Source: Adineta ricciae
Taxonomy: Eukaryota > Rotifera > Eurotatoria > Adinetida > Adinetidae
DNA: 64,000 nt
Assembly: GCA_905250025.1 (NCBI GenBank)
Contig: CAJNOJ010000185.1
Coordinates: 62,001 to 126,000, forward strand
Reading direction: 5' to 3'
The position numbers and the translations under genes were made by a program. The number at the start of each line of letters is the position of its first letter. Positions within the stretch are counted from its first letter, which is position 1. The notes under the pieces were generated by a model. The model was given only the letters and a program-made list of their open reading frames with translations, had not been told where the DNA came from and searched no databases. This document shows positions 21,947 to 34,548 of this stretch, in pieces.

Positions 21947-22252
21947 CGTAACTGGGCCGATGTATCCTATGTTCAAAAAGTACTTGAAGATGCTGGTTTT
22001 GTCAATGTACAAGTAAATACTTTTGAGTCTCATTGGTCATTCGTGAATCATGATGACTGCGTAAAAAAACTGACAGAAGGTCGTTGGATCGCCCCATTTC
22101 TTAAAGAAACCAACATGACAAATGTACAACGAGATAAATATAACAAGGTAGTATACGACGTATTACTAGACATGGTTAACAAGCAACCCAATGAACCTTT
22201 CGATATACCAATGGTTGCTATTCTTGCTCATGGACAAAAACCGAAGGATTGA
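21947..22252 (+). CDS. SAM-dependent methyltransferase, C-terminal fragment
   Basis: The frame opens at the single N (RNWADVSYVQKVLEDAGFVN) and ends at TGA 22250-22252. It has the arrangement seen in the last third of small class I methyltransferases: a helix before 'EDAGF', a strand, then a C-terminal PFDIPMVAILAHGQKPKD that reads like the closing beta-strands. The SAM-binding motifs would be upstream and are not present. It starts on the opposite strand exactly where calpain-15 stops, so the junction is likely artificial. Confidence 0.6.
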   Translation, partial: RNWADVSYVQKVLEDAGFVNVQVNTFESHWSFVNHDDCVKKLTEGRWIAPFLKETNMTNVQRDKYNKVVYDVLLDMVNKQPNEPFDIPMVAILAHGQKPKD

Positions 22253-22679
22253 TGTAGCGATAGAACTTTTACTAATTATTTGATGAACTCATATTTGTTT
22301 AAAGCTTTTATAATGTCCAATTATCTACCTAGAATTTTATTAATATATATATATTCTCTATCTCACGATCACTAAAGCGTTCACAAGATATTCGTTGTAT
22401 GAGTATATAAAGTAAAATTTTACACAAAAAAAAGGAATCTCTGTATTGCAGTATTGTCTTATTAATTTTGTCTGCTACACTGTTGTATAAGCTATCACCA
22501 ATGGTCCTGGCGGGTTTTTCGCATAAATAAATTGCTGAACAGCAGGATGTTTGTGTTTTTCTTGTCGATTTCGTACTATAGTCCATCTGTTGTGGAATCA
22601 ATATCAAAACCATACTTCAAAATATACATTATTATAATAATCAAAATAAAACTTATGATGACAAGAATTGCAGTATAAA

Positions 22680-23140
22680 ATGCTGATTTTCAAATCACTT
22701 ATAAGATCCAAGATTTTGTCGCAACGATTTCACAATGGTAGTCCGAATAGCTCATGCCAAAACATTCATATTTATAATTGCGTAATAATGGTCAACAAAT
22801 GCCATTCTTTGAACAAATTGTTTGATATATCTCACAGTAATTTTTCATTGGTTCATAATGAGTATCCTGCCAAGCATCTGGATGTATGGAAATTAATGAA
22901 CGATCTAATGTCTCATTACGTACACCTATTGTATCAAAAGAAAAAAGAAGGATAAGATTTTACGAGATGTATCGGTTATACAAAGTACAACAACAAATAT
23001 TTGATGCATAACGTCGTAGATTTACTTCACAACAGATGCGAGTAAAACCAGATGAACAGGTCCAAATATATCCATCAGAGTCAATATTATCATTGATACA
23101 ACTGGAATGATTTTGACAAGGATTCTTTTCATTTCATACT
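22680..23140 (-). pseudogene. Decayed EGF-domain gene
   Basis: Two EGF-like fragments are readable on the minus strand. One near 23130-23010 reads NPCQNHSSCINDNIDSDGYI then WTCSSGFTRICCEVN. Another near 22930-22700 contains NYCEIYQTICSKNGIC, an in-frame TGA, then YKYECFGMSYSDYHCEI. The Cys spacing is that of EGF repeats, but the stop and lost cysteines show decay. It resembles the kind of gene at 15942-17221 but is not an obvious copy. Confidence 0.45.
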
Positions 23141-23625
23141 TCATTTGAAATATTACAATGAGACTATCAATATACGTATGATGAACTGTTGCAAGTTTTA
23201 GGAACGAAGCGTATTTTAGGTTCTTCTTTTTTAATTAAATAATGAACAGATCAATATGCCAGAGAAGCTAGAATCAATGAACTGCTTAAAAATGGCACTG
23301 GCTGATGATGCTGTTGAGATCAGAGTAGGGAAATTTTCTGATATCGTTACTGCTTATTGTTTTTGCTGAAGATACTCATACCATTATCAATATGATCTGT
23401 AGCATAGTTTTTAATATTGATTCTGATAGTTCTACATATCTTGTTCTTGTAGATCATATTTTTCTTGCTGCCATAACTTAGTCTTTACATGTAAAAAGAA
23501 ACATTATGCAAATCTAGACGCATCTGCATGAAAGTGAATCAATAATTGAAGATACAGTTGAAAAGATTAAGGACTGCACTTTTATTCTCCTACTTATACT
23601 TTTTTTGTTTCGGAAGATATAATTA

Positions 23626-24018
23626 TCAGTCATTTGATGGACGAAATTCAAATGAGAAAATGGTATGAACACACAGTTCGATATCATCAATGGTTAAATC
23701 TATCCCATCGTCACCATAATCTTCTGGAATTATTAATAAAACCATTGAACTGGTTAATGCTACAAACGAAATTGTCTGCTGCTTCTGAGTCCTCTGCCAT
23801 TCTTCATGCAAATCACCTGTAGTTTATTAATTCACTATCTCTTTCACATCCGTATCTTTACAAACTATAAAACGAACATTTGTCTTTGACATTTCCGTTT
23901 CTTTTTCCACAAGATTCATCAAATACGCAGAAAATTCATATCGTTCTCCAATACAAAGATCATCAACAATGACGCTGAATATGATCATATATTCATACCA
24001 ATCAAATAGTATATGCAA
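23626..24018 (-). CDS. Unidentified exon pair, doubtful
   Basis: Two minus-strand open frames, 24018-23827 and 23811-23626, lie 15 bp apart. The second is preceded by a possible acceptor (CTACAG). They read as ordinary protein (YEYMIIFSVIVDDLCIGERY; TIDDIELCVHTIFSFEF) but I recognise no family and no clean donor joins them. They may be parts of a rotifer-specific or decaying gene. The rest of 23140-24331 shows nothing else. Confidence 0.25.
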
Positions 24019-24331
24019 ATCTTGAATATATTGGGAGCATTTAACGAGTTATTGAAATCACTGTTTGAATTTGATTCAGCTATTCATATTCTTCGGAAAA
24101 GTACGATCTATTCAATTTTTATCTTCATCTATATAATCAAATGACATTGACATTAAAACGAAGTCAAATTCTTGTAGAGAGGGAAACAAGTATTTTATAA
24201 TAAATAGAATAAAATCTGTCACTCGAATAAATCTTTTCATCTGAAATTACTAATAACATCTATAAAAACTCTTTGCTTCAGAAAGATTTCATAATTTGTT
24301 TCTTTATTCACCGGATTACTTCAATTAAGAA

Positions 24332-25280
24332 ATGTCATTAACAATACTTGGGAATGAAATCGTCGTATATACAGGTTCTGTATTTCTTGCAATAGGAATC
24401 TTTGGTAATATTGGAAATATTTATATATTTTCACGTCTTTCAACATATCGTCGAACACCATCTATATTTCACTATTTGATTGCTTCAATGTGTAATTTAC
24501 ATGTAATGCTTTTTCAATTAATTCCACTTGTCATAACATCGAATTATAATTTTGATTTATCTCGAACATCAATAGTTTGGTGTAAAATGCGAACATATTT
24601 TACTACCTCCATAACTCCTATATCATTCACATGTGTTTGTTTAGCAACAATTGATCAGTTTTTTGCAACATCACAAAATGATCGTATTCGTCGTTTTAGT
24701 CACATCAAAATAGCATATCGATGTGTTGTAATAACGACATTGTTCTGGTTAATCCATGGAATATCTGGTGCAGTATTTTATTCAAATATATCAGGTCGAT
24801 GTTCTTCGACTGATGCAATTTTTAATACATATGCAACAATATATGTTTCTGTTATTGTTTGTCTTCTTCCTATAACTGTTCAAAGCATATTCGGATGGTT
24901 GGTTTATCGAAATCTTCGTCAAACAATCATTCTTGCACGAGAACAAGCTGATCGGCAAGCGACACGAATGATTTTAATGGGAGTTTTACTTGTTCTCATA
25001 AGTATAAGTCCTTATGGAGCAAATAGTATATATCTTTTAACTACAGCGAATATACAAAAAGATGTAAATCAACTAACAAAAGATTATTTCGCCATAATAA
25101 TTGTTAATTTAATCACTTATATGTATTTTATTGTAAGATTTTTAAATTCATTTGATTACAATTGATATTTTCATTTAGGGAAGTTTTTATATATTTGCTT
25201 TCGCATCGCCTCGCTTTCGTCAATCAATTCGAAGACAAATATTTTGGTGGTTCAGATCAAATAACATTCGTCCCACTTAA
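24332..25280 (+). CDS. Orphan rhodopsin-like GPCR
   Basis: Exons 24332-25132 and 25179-25280 with a 46-bp intron give 300 residues. Seven hydrophobic spans are visible. TM1 has GIFGNIGNIYIF (the GN motif). A Cys (VWCKMRTYF) begins TM3. TM3 ends CLATIDQFFATS, so the usual DRY is replaced by IDQ. The TM6 region ATRMILMGVLLVLISISPYG is followed by the TM7 part YFIGSFYIFAFASPRFR without a classical NPxxY. These substitutions recur in the paralog at 44460-45523 (STIDQYLSTS). The ligand is unknown. It probably belongs to a lineage-expanded chemoreceptor-like group. Confidence 0.8.
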
Positions 25281-26036
25281 AATATTCAAAACAAAGCTGG
25301 ATGTTTTCATTTTGTCACATAAATCATTTATCTATTGTAACAATTTAAATGATTGTGCACCTTCTCTTTTCTTCTTCTTCTTGTTGGTATTGATATTTAA
25401 CATTTCTCAATACATTCGTTTGTGTCATAGATTTCAATTCTTCAGCAATACATTATCGAAAGGTGAAAATCGTGTAAGTGTCATGATACAATCTTCGATC
25501 TCGGACTGGTTTTTTTCCCAGAAAATTAAATATTTTCTTCTGTGTAATTTCCTATTTAAATAAATATCCAAAGTATCTTCTTTATTTATAGAACTTTTTA
25601 TTTCAATTTTCTCAAAAACCAAGAATTTTTACATGATCAAGTTAGTACATATAAGTTGATATTCGAAGTATTCTTTCATTCAAACAACGAGTAGTGATCA
25701 AGAACTGGAAGAACTTTTAAAAAAATAGAACAAAGATGTTTATAACCCGAAAATAAAGTTGTCACAATAGAACAAAATTGATTTGACTTTTATAAGAATT
25801 ATTTCCGGATTATGACTACGTCTTTTCTATTTTCAAAATCACCTTTTAGGTCATATCAAACTACATTTAGAATCTATTTATCAAGTAATATAATAAAGTA
25901 CACGGACTGGAATTATTGGCTCGAATCTGATCGATTATAATAGATTCGTATGAAGATTTTCTTAGTTTTATCATTTATATTTTCTTGTTTATTCAGACAG
26001 ATAACACAGAAGTGATAATAAAATTACTTTTTAAAC

Positions 26037-27204
26037 TTAAACACTTGTACGACAAACTTGTTTATCAAATTGTCGAATATCATAAAGAAATGAATCCATT
26101 TCATACATATCAGCAGGTGGTGTGTAATGAAAACTAATTGTTGTTTCACTAAATGCTTCATAACCCTATGAGAAAAAAAAATTAAATTAATCGAATAAAA
26201 GAAGAAATGATTTTACAAATAAATTATGATGATACGGTCGAAAATGAATCCATTCTCTTTTGGTTTTATTTGCAGGTCCTTTAAAATGAACACGAAACGT
26301 TAATGGATGAAATCTTTCTCTTCCATGTTGATCAATTGTATCTCCAACATATTGATAATGTTTCGTTTGATCTGATGGTGCAAAATCAAATATTCTTTGT
26401 AAACATAATCCAACCATCATATCTTCCATTGATGAATTACACATTGAATATTTGACATCATCATTCATATATGAACTGAATAATCGAAGTCCATCACGTG
26501 TGATCACATATCCACTTCCACCACTTACATAATAATCTTCACGAAAACGATATCCATATAAAATTGGTTTTGGATATCGTCTAGAAAGTATTTCATAAAC
26601 AAGACAATGAACTTTGTTTTTTGTCTTACTTGATTGTACTAATCAAAAATCGAAGAAGATTTTCTATGATGATATAAGTATCATCATCAGCTTTGAGATA
26701 CCAATCATAATTTGGATAAATTTCATTGAAAAATAGAAGTGATTGTCGAACTTTATCTGCTAAATGTGAATAAGTTTCATTGGGTAATGTTGGAATATAT
26801 TGAATAGGCAATTGATTCTCTTCAAGATGTATTTGTTCATCATCAAATATTGTATACGAACGTGAAGAATTCAATCGAGTAATTAAAACAAATCGTCCAC
26901 ATCGATGACCCCATGTTTCATATGTGGCTCGTGCACGTGTTTCTAGATTCTCTTGATTTGTTAAGACAAAACAGAATAATCGCGAACGATAATATTCAAC
27001 TAAACTAATTGAATTTATCAATTTGAAAGAACACATTGAAAAGAAGAAGAAAAACTCACGTAAACAATTTCCTTTGTTTCGAATTGAATAGAAAATACAA
27101 ACACAACTAAGAATTCCAAAGACAAATATCAATCGTCGTAATCGACTTTTTCGAGAATAAAGTATTGAGAATGATAATCGTTTCAAATGTAAACGAAATG
27201 ACAT
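26037..27204 (-). CDS. C1GALT1-like: Core 1 beta-1,3-galactosyltransferase (T-synthase)-like
   Basis: Four exons: 27204-27060, 26999-26630, 26580-26217 and 26165-26037. Introns of 60, 49 and 51 bp give exactly 335 residues. It is a type II membrane protein: a basic N-terminus, then the anchor LIFVFGILSCVCIFYSI. Family motifs are present: NLETRARATYETWGHRC, DWYLKADDDTYIIIENLLRF (the metal-binding acidic cluster), YGYRFREDYYVSGGSGYVIT and SSMEDMMVGLCL. In animals this Golgi enzyme adds galactose to GalNAc-Ser/Thr to make core 1 O-glycans. Length is close to the family norm. The regions 25281-26036 and 27205-27839 show no genes. Confidence 0.9.
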
Positions 27205-27839
27205 GAAATTGTTTGATCGAATGCGAACTTTTGTTGCGAAACAACGTCATGATATGCTTCGATGATTTTTCGTTTACAGTCATAGCCTCTATGAGATTCA
27301 CACGTTTATTCTAATGTCGAAATAAACAATGACTTTCCTTTTCAGAAAATAAGCAAACTAAAAAAAATTGTTTTCAGAGAATTTTCTTTTCTTTGAGATG
27401 AATTATTCAAGGAAAATGTAGGCACAAGAAATGAGTTGTCAAGAAGAAATTGATTAACACGAGCATTTGTTGAAAAACAGCTTTGAAGTTGATAGCAACA
27501 AACTTATTTTAAATTATTTGTGTCAAGTAAGTCTTGTTTGACATTTCATGGAAGTTTATTTCTTCAGAATGACAGCGATTGACTATGTGCGACATCTATC
27601 TTCGAATGAATTTTCATATAAAATTGTTTTTCTTTTCTTTTTCAAAACAAAACAAATGTTTTCAAGAACGAAAAAATGATTTTACATTTGAAAACAAAAT
27701 CATTGCTTAATATCTCATTTCGTATTAGTAATTTTACTTGTTCCGTTCTTCGTGTTATTTGAGTTATGCAAACAAATATATCAATATTGTAATTTTGGCA
27801 TTTTTATTTATTTCTTTTTGATAAAACAACTCTCTTCAA

Positions 27840-29353
27840 ATGTCCACTCCAGCAGAAACTGAGGCTGATAATGAACATCAGAAGAGCAAGAAGCCAGCAG
27901 GTTGGTTTTTAATTCAAAACAGAAAACGGATTATGAATCATTTCTTATTGTTTTAGATACCGCTTTTAAACAACAGAGACTCCCAGCATGGCAACCAATT
28001 ATTACAGCAAATACAGCATTACCTGTGTTTTTAGCAATTGGTTTGATATTCATTCCAATTGGTATTGTATTGGTCGTCACATCCGAACGAGTAAAAATGA
28101 TTTGAAAAGGAAATTCATCGTGAAATTGTTGTTATTGTTTTCTATGTCAAAGGTTTTGGAGTTCGATTTGGATTATACTGATACGAATTGTATAAGTTTG
28201 AATGTATCGAATACAACGTGTGCAGATGTTTTAGCACAAGCAAATTATACAGGTGCAAGTTGTACATGTCAAAAGTCTTTTACTTTAGACAAAGATTTTG
28301 AAGTAAAAGAACTTTTTTAAAGAAATTTTTCATATTGATTTTGTTTAAGGGTGATGTATATTTTTATTATGGTTTGGTAAATTATTATCAAAATCATCGT
28401 CGATATGTTCGATCTCGAGATGATAATCAATTATTAGGAAAGAAAGATGCTGTTTCATCGGATTGTCAGCCATTCCAAAAATCAGTCAATGGTACAGACA
28501 TTACACCATGTGGTGCAATTGCAAATTCCAAATTTAATGGTAAATTATCTGACAAAACAATTCTCTCAATCAAATTGTTCTTTAGATACATTGGTCTTAT
28601 CTTTGAATGGAAATACCAGTGTACCACTCTTGAGAACAGGAATTGCCTGGTCAACTGACAAAGCAGTGAAATTCAAAAATCCTGAGAATCCTCAAAATTG
28701 TAAAACAAAATGAAGATTTGAAAAAATGAATTTTGATTTGATTTGAATGTAGGGTTCGCGACAAATCCGCAACCACCAAATTGGCAACATGATGCTTGGC
28801 ATTTAGATACAAATCTGACTGATGATAATAATGGTTATCAAAACGAAGATTTTATCGTTTGGATGCGAACTGCTGCAATGCCAACATTTAGAAAATTATA
28901 TCGAAAATTGAGTTCAACTGAATCACCCACGTTTCAAAATGGTTTACCCAAAGGAACTTATGTTCTCACAATAACTTATAGTAAATCTCTTTTAAGAATA
29001 TTTCGATGTGAATTTAAAAGATTTTCTCCTATAAAAAGATTATCCGGTTACAAGTTTTTCTGGACGAAAACAATTTATCATTAGTACGACATCATGGATG
29101 GGTGGGAAAAATCCGTTTCTCGGTTGGGCCTATATTACTGTTGGCATTATTTGCATGATCACCTTTGTTGTATTCCTTGTTCTTCATAAAACATGGAAAA
29201 CGTAAGTTTCGAATTGGTTTTTCTTCATAAAAAGTTTGATGAGAAACGAAAAATTCGAGTAAATAATTTGAGATTTTGTTCAGTGATGATCCATTAGCAT
29301 ATCAAATGCGTTCAATGCAGATGAATCAAAGAACATCAGCTGGTTATAATTAA
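27840..29353 (+). CDS. TMEM30A-like: CDC50/TMEM30 (LEM3) family, P4-ATPase flippase beta subunit
   Basis: Eight exons: 27840-27900, 27957-28090, 28153-28302, 28350-28539, 28586-28699, 28753-28980, 29039-29201 and 29284-29353. They give exactly 369 residues, the usual family size. After the cytosolic start come TM1 ([20 protein letters not shown]), a large Cys-containing ectodomain with several N-glycosylation sites, the family segment [40 protein letters not shown], and a second TM ([19 protein letters not shown]). Such proteins escort P4-ATPases from the ER and are needed for phospholipid flipping. The gene appears intact. Confidence 0.92.
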
Positions 29354-29990
29354 AAAGAATTTGTCGTTAGTTTTCATTTGCTCTCGCTCAGCTCAGCTCG
29401 ATGCTCCGTTTTTTCATCATTTGTCTTCGATCATATCTTTCTTTCGTTTTTCTTTTAGACAAAATCGTCCACCGATGTAAATTAATCAAAATCCAAACAA
29501 ATACTTCTCGTGATATTATACACTCGCGTTCTAACTTATCATAATTTTCGTTTCTTTTGTCTCCTTTCAATACAAAAAAACTCAACATCAAAGAACAGAC
29601 GCTATTTGTAATTGCTTTTTTTTCCTTTCAAATCAATAAAACATTTCTTTTTCGTCATTGTTAATCGTATCTTCTACGATTCTTCAAGAAAAAAAAACGT
29701 TATTATCGATTACATCGAATTGAGGAGTTTCGAACAATGAACGAAAGCGACATCTGTTGATTTCATATATTTATTTAGTTTATTTTTTGAAAGTAAAAAT
29801 GAAAATTGAAAAACTTTTATCAAATAAAATTATTTAAAAATTTGAAGAAATTTTCTTGATTTATTTCATGATGATAAATTTCCTTACCGAAAAAGAAAAA
29901 TTTGCTGTTCTGTTCTTTTGATTGTTAATCAATCAATCAATCAAACTCTGATTAAACACTATTGATATCTTTTCTAGATTGACATTACAA

Positions 29991-32900
29991 ATGTCTCGAA
30001 TTCCTCCTGTTATTCCATTAGATGGAAGGACTCTCAAGTAAGAAAAAGAAATAATCAAGAAAAATCATTAGTTTTTCTTTGAATAGTTCATCTCCTGAAC
30101 GTTCATCAATGGATGAAATCAATCCAAAACCAGTTGTCTCGTCATCCATCACATTTCCAGTAAGTAATCAACAACATCAGAATGGTTTATCGTCAAATCT
30201 TTCTGGTACAATCGATTCTTTCAATAACAAAACTTCAAGTAAGTGACGAAAATATCTTCATAAACTATTCAAGTTGAATTCAATACCTACTGAAAATTTG
30301 ATTTTCTCTGAAAAAGTCATTTTTGTTTAGCTGTTGGAAATGTTCCTAGTGGTGAAATGTCGAGCATGAGTATCTCGATTGACTCCTGTTCATCTCCAAT
30401 CGATGATTTATCATTGGAACAAAAGAGTTATTTATTACGTGAATCAGCTGATCAAGTGAATTTATCTTCGTTAACATATCTTCAAACTAAACAACGTCAA
30501 ATAAATCATCGACGGAATAAAAGTGAACCAGTTATTCTTGGTAATCTTACCGAACTTTCGTCTTTAACTTCTTATCCAAATACATCAACAAAAGCCATGC
30601 TTGAATCGTCATCGACAAGCACGACAAGTAACGAATCAGCATTGAGTGCAAATGCTTCGTTTGAAAAGAAAAAGAAAAGTTCAAACAAGAAAACTTCACC
30701 AATTTTAACTGATAATAAACAAATATTAAATCAAGAGAGACCTTCGACATCATCGATTACAAAGAAGAAGAAACCTTGGTATAATGTAAGTGAAATTTTC
30801 AATATAAATAAGAGAAAAGTTCGTATTTACGGTTGAATGAGTCAACAACGATAAATGGCAATGAAATCGACATTGATATTCTTTCCCTCCTCCATTTCTG
30901 CATATCTTCATATTTGAAAAATATTTTTCTCGAAATAAGAAAGATTCTTTTCATTTTCGAACGAAATCTTTTTGAATGGAGACATTGAAATCACTTTTTC
31001 GTTCGAATAGTTTTCGAAATTCGCATCCGATTGATGAACATTTCATCAAACAAACCTTCTCATTCGATAATCTGAAAAGCTATTTTTCCACTCATCCATC
31101 ATCAAATTCGATTCAATTAGAAACCTATTCACACTCATCTTTTCCAATATCAAATCAACAAACAAATATTGTTGCAAATGCATCAAAATCCATTTCAAAT
31201 GTTCAAATATTTACTTTGAAAAATCAATATCGAAGACATTCATGGACTGGCAAAGACAATCCTCAAGAAATCATTTTACCAATTCGAAGAACAAAATCTC
31301 AAACAAGAAAAGTTCGAATTCGAAGAAAGAATTTTGTAAATGAACCGTTGAAATCTGTTACTTACCCTTTAACAAAATCTTTTCATAATCAACCTCAACG
31401 TCATTCATTAACATCAACACGTTCAGAAAAATCAACAGCTTTTCTAACTGCTACTTCATTATTGAAATTTTGGGTAGATAGTTTAGATAATTCAATAATC
31501 AGCAAAATTGACTTTTGTTTCTTCATGATAATTCATCGAATGTTTTCTTTTAGCCATTTCAATCGACATATCGACAAAGAAATGAAGATTTTCGAAAATT
31601 ATTCAAAGATTTACCATCGGACGAGCGATTAATTGTTGGTAAGTGAATTTTCACACGAGAAATGAATACTTAAAATGCGATTTACAGATTATTCATGTGC
31701 ATGGCAAAAAGAAATTCTCATACAAGGTCGAATGTACATATCACAAAATCATTTATGTTTCCATGCAAATTTTCTCAAATGGGAAACGAGTTTATGTTTA
31801 AAATTTCAAGATATTATCGGAATAACACGTGAAAAAACAGCAAAAGTCATTCCAAATGCCATTGAAGTTCGAACGAATAAAAGTGAAAAATATTTCTTTG
31901 CAAGTTTTGCGACACGTGATAAAAGTTATGCAATTATATTTCGAATTTGGCAAACAATATTTGCTGAACAAGTTTGTCATTGAAAAAATATTTAATTAAA
32001 ACAAATAATTTGTTGTTTTTAGCCAATCTCAACTCAACAAATGTGGAATATGATTCGTGAAAGTTATGGAAATGATTTAGATATGATTACAGATGAAGAA
32101 GATTCATATAATAAAACAACATCAACAAACTCAACACCTGATAAAACTTCACTGAGACAACAAGAGGTTCGTTGAAGATGAATTTTTATCTTTGTTAATA
32201 GATAAGAAGTTTATTTTGTTGTTAAAGCGTGATATATCAAATTCAATAAGTTCAACAAATAGTAAAAAAGGAGAAATAGACGATCATTCAAGTATTTCAT
32301 CGAGAAGTGAAAGACCAACAGATGATGATATTGATGTTGATGATGATCTTGGAATAATTCCAATTGGAGAAGAAGCCAATACAAATACATTAATTCGTCA
32401 ACCTCCAACTACTCTTAATAAACAAGAAAATCCTTTATTAACAATGACAGATCATTCTGGTTTGTTTATTTTCATTAATAAAACTAATTTTATGAATTTT
32501 TTCTTTATAAATTAGAACAAACATATTTAAATACATGTCCATGTCAATCCCATTTAGCAACAAAATTAATCGATCGAACATATTCAACATCAGTTCAACG
32601 TTTATTTGAATATATATTTGATGATCGAGATTTTCTCGCTGCTTATCACGCTTCACGTCGAATAAAAGGTTTAGTTTTGTCTCTTGTTTTCTTTTTTGAT
32701 CGTTTCTTTATCTTTGTTTCGATAGATTTTCAAGCGGGAGAATGGATCGTTAATCCTGAAACAGGAAAAAGAGAACGTCTTTGTACTTACAAGGTCGGTG
32801 TTGCTGCTGTATTCGGTGCAACAACGATCTGTTCCAATGAAAAACAAGTCAATTTGAAATTTTTCTCATCTTTTTTTTTGACTTTTCACATTCAATTTTA

Positions 32901-34250
32901 GATTATCGATTGTGAATCATCTAAATCTCATTATATAATCGATACGGAAGTTCGAAATGAAGGAATTAAATATGCGGACGCATTCTTCATTGCATCTCGT
33001 TATTGTCTCGTTCAGACAGGTCCAAACAAATCACATTTAAAAGTCACGTGTGAAGTTCGATATGTAAAAAGTGTTATGGTGATCATCAAATGTAAGTGAA
33101 AATCCCTTTTCTCGAGGAAAATATTTGATTGGTGAATATGAAAATATTTTCTAATCACGCCATTCTGTCAGATTTTTGATAGGAAAACTTTTTTTTTCCT
33201 TCTTTCTTTAAACGATGGGGTGATGTTCGCAGATAGAAGAACAGAAAACACCATGCGATCGTGTTCGAGGTTGATTAAAAAACAAGTTTTATCTTTTTAT
33301 TCAGCTTTTGTCGAAAAGAATGCCATGGCTGCTCTTCAAGATTCATTTACAGATTTGAGTAAGTTGAATTCGATTGAATTGTGCCTAAGCTCAAGTGTTT
33401 CGCTCATTTTGCTTTTCTTTTGTTTTTCAAAGACAATCGAATCGAATTATCAACATCAACAGGTACTTTTTCTTGCTTTTTGTTAAGCATTTTCTCAGAA
33501 AACAAAAAGTGTTTCTTTTTTTCTCTCATTGAATTTAGTGAAACGAATTGAACATGAAACATCTGGTCGACAAAGATCATCAAGTCGAACGAATCATTAT
33601 GAGAAAGAGAAGAGTAACTCATTACCAAAGAAAAAACATTCGAGAAAACAACAAATTCATGAAAATGATTCTTCAATTGATAATTCTACATCTGTTCGAT
33701 ATCGAAATGTTATTCGTCAAGAAGATCAACATCCGAATGATTCAAATTTATCTCAATCAACTGATTTGACTTCATCAACATGGTCAACAAAGAATTTCTT
33801 ATTTCCATTTTGTATAATTATGTATGTTTATCAAAATAATTTTCTTTTTATCTTCTCTCTTTTCATTTAGAATGTTAATTTTACTTACTGTGAATATCTT
33901 TCTATGCGTTAAATTAAATGAAATTGATCGAATGACTGATCGTCTTGTACAAAACTATCCATTATGGTCAAACGATTTCTCGTAAGAAGAAAAGACAAAA
34001 TATGAAAAAAGATTTTCATCGTATTTGTTTAGATATCCAAAACAAGATAATGAATGGTCGATTTTATTAAAAAGACAAGAAGAATATTATCAAACGAAGT
34101 TAAATGGACTTCATTCAGTTTTATTATCAACTCACAATGCATTGAAAAATGTTTGTTCGATATTTGAAAGAAAAATTCGATAGAAATCTTTTATTTTAGG
34201 TAACCGATGCTCTTAATGAATTATCGAAATTGAGTAGTGGATCGAAATAA
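29991..34250 (+). CDS. GRAMD1-like: GRAMD1/Aster-type protein (GRAM + VASt domains), sterol transfer at membrane contacts
   Basis: Fifteen exons with ends at 29991-30037, 30087-30238, 30331-30785, 31554-31638, 31688-31971, 32023-32166, 32228-32459, 32516-32668, 32726-32847, 32902-33091, 33305-33358, 33539-33821, 33871-33981, 34033-34150 and 34200-34250. All phases agree and give 826 residues. A Ser-rich N-terminus leads to KKPWYN-PFQSTYRQRNEDFR and a GRAM domain (ILIQGRMYISQNHLCFHANF, EKTAKVIPNAIEVRT). An acidic linker follows, then a VASt domain (TYSTSVQRLFEYIFDDRDFL, GEWIVNPETGKRERLCTYKV). Near the C-terminus is one TM (LILLTVNIFLCV) and a coiled tail. Family members sit in the ER and carry cholesterol from the plasma membrane. 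An alternative first exon is likely (see 30976-31473). Confidence 0.9.
30976..31473 (+). CDS. Probable alternative first exon of the GRAMD1-like gene
   Basis: Open frame METLKSLFRSNSFRNSHPID continuing to TSLLKFW, ending at a GTAGAT donor in phase 0. Its donor can join the exon at 31554 in frame, exactly as the exon ending at 30785 (KKPWYN) does. It has its own ATG and about 190 bp of upstream sequence that could be a promoter. It is Ser/Arg-rich, like the other N-terminus. It could instead be a cassette exon, using an acceptor just before ACATTG at 30982. Confidence 0.5.
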
Positions 34251-34548
34251 CAAGTCATCGATGAACAATCATCTTCACTCATCATAATTCTCTCTTGGTG
34301 CTCATCTTTTCTTTTCAAAGACCGGTGTTTTTTTATTTCTAAAGCGAATATTCCTTCTTTTTTTTCTGTAAATTTTTCTTCTTTATTATTATTTATTAAC
34401 TCAATCGCGAGATATTGTGATTTCTCTTTCTTTTTAAGTAAAACCTTCAAGCTAATCAGAATATCTGTTAGGGAAAAAAAACTGCCATGGAAATGGTTTA
34501 GTTCAATAAATTCTTTTATTTGATAAAATACGAACATTTCTTGTGAAT

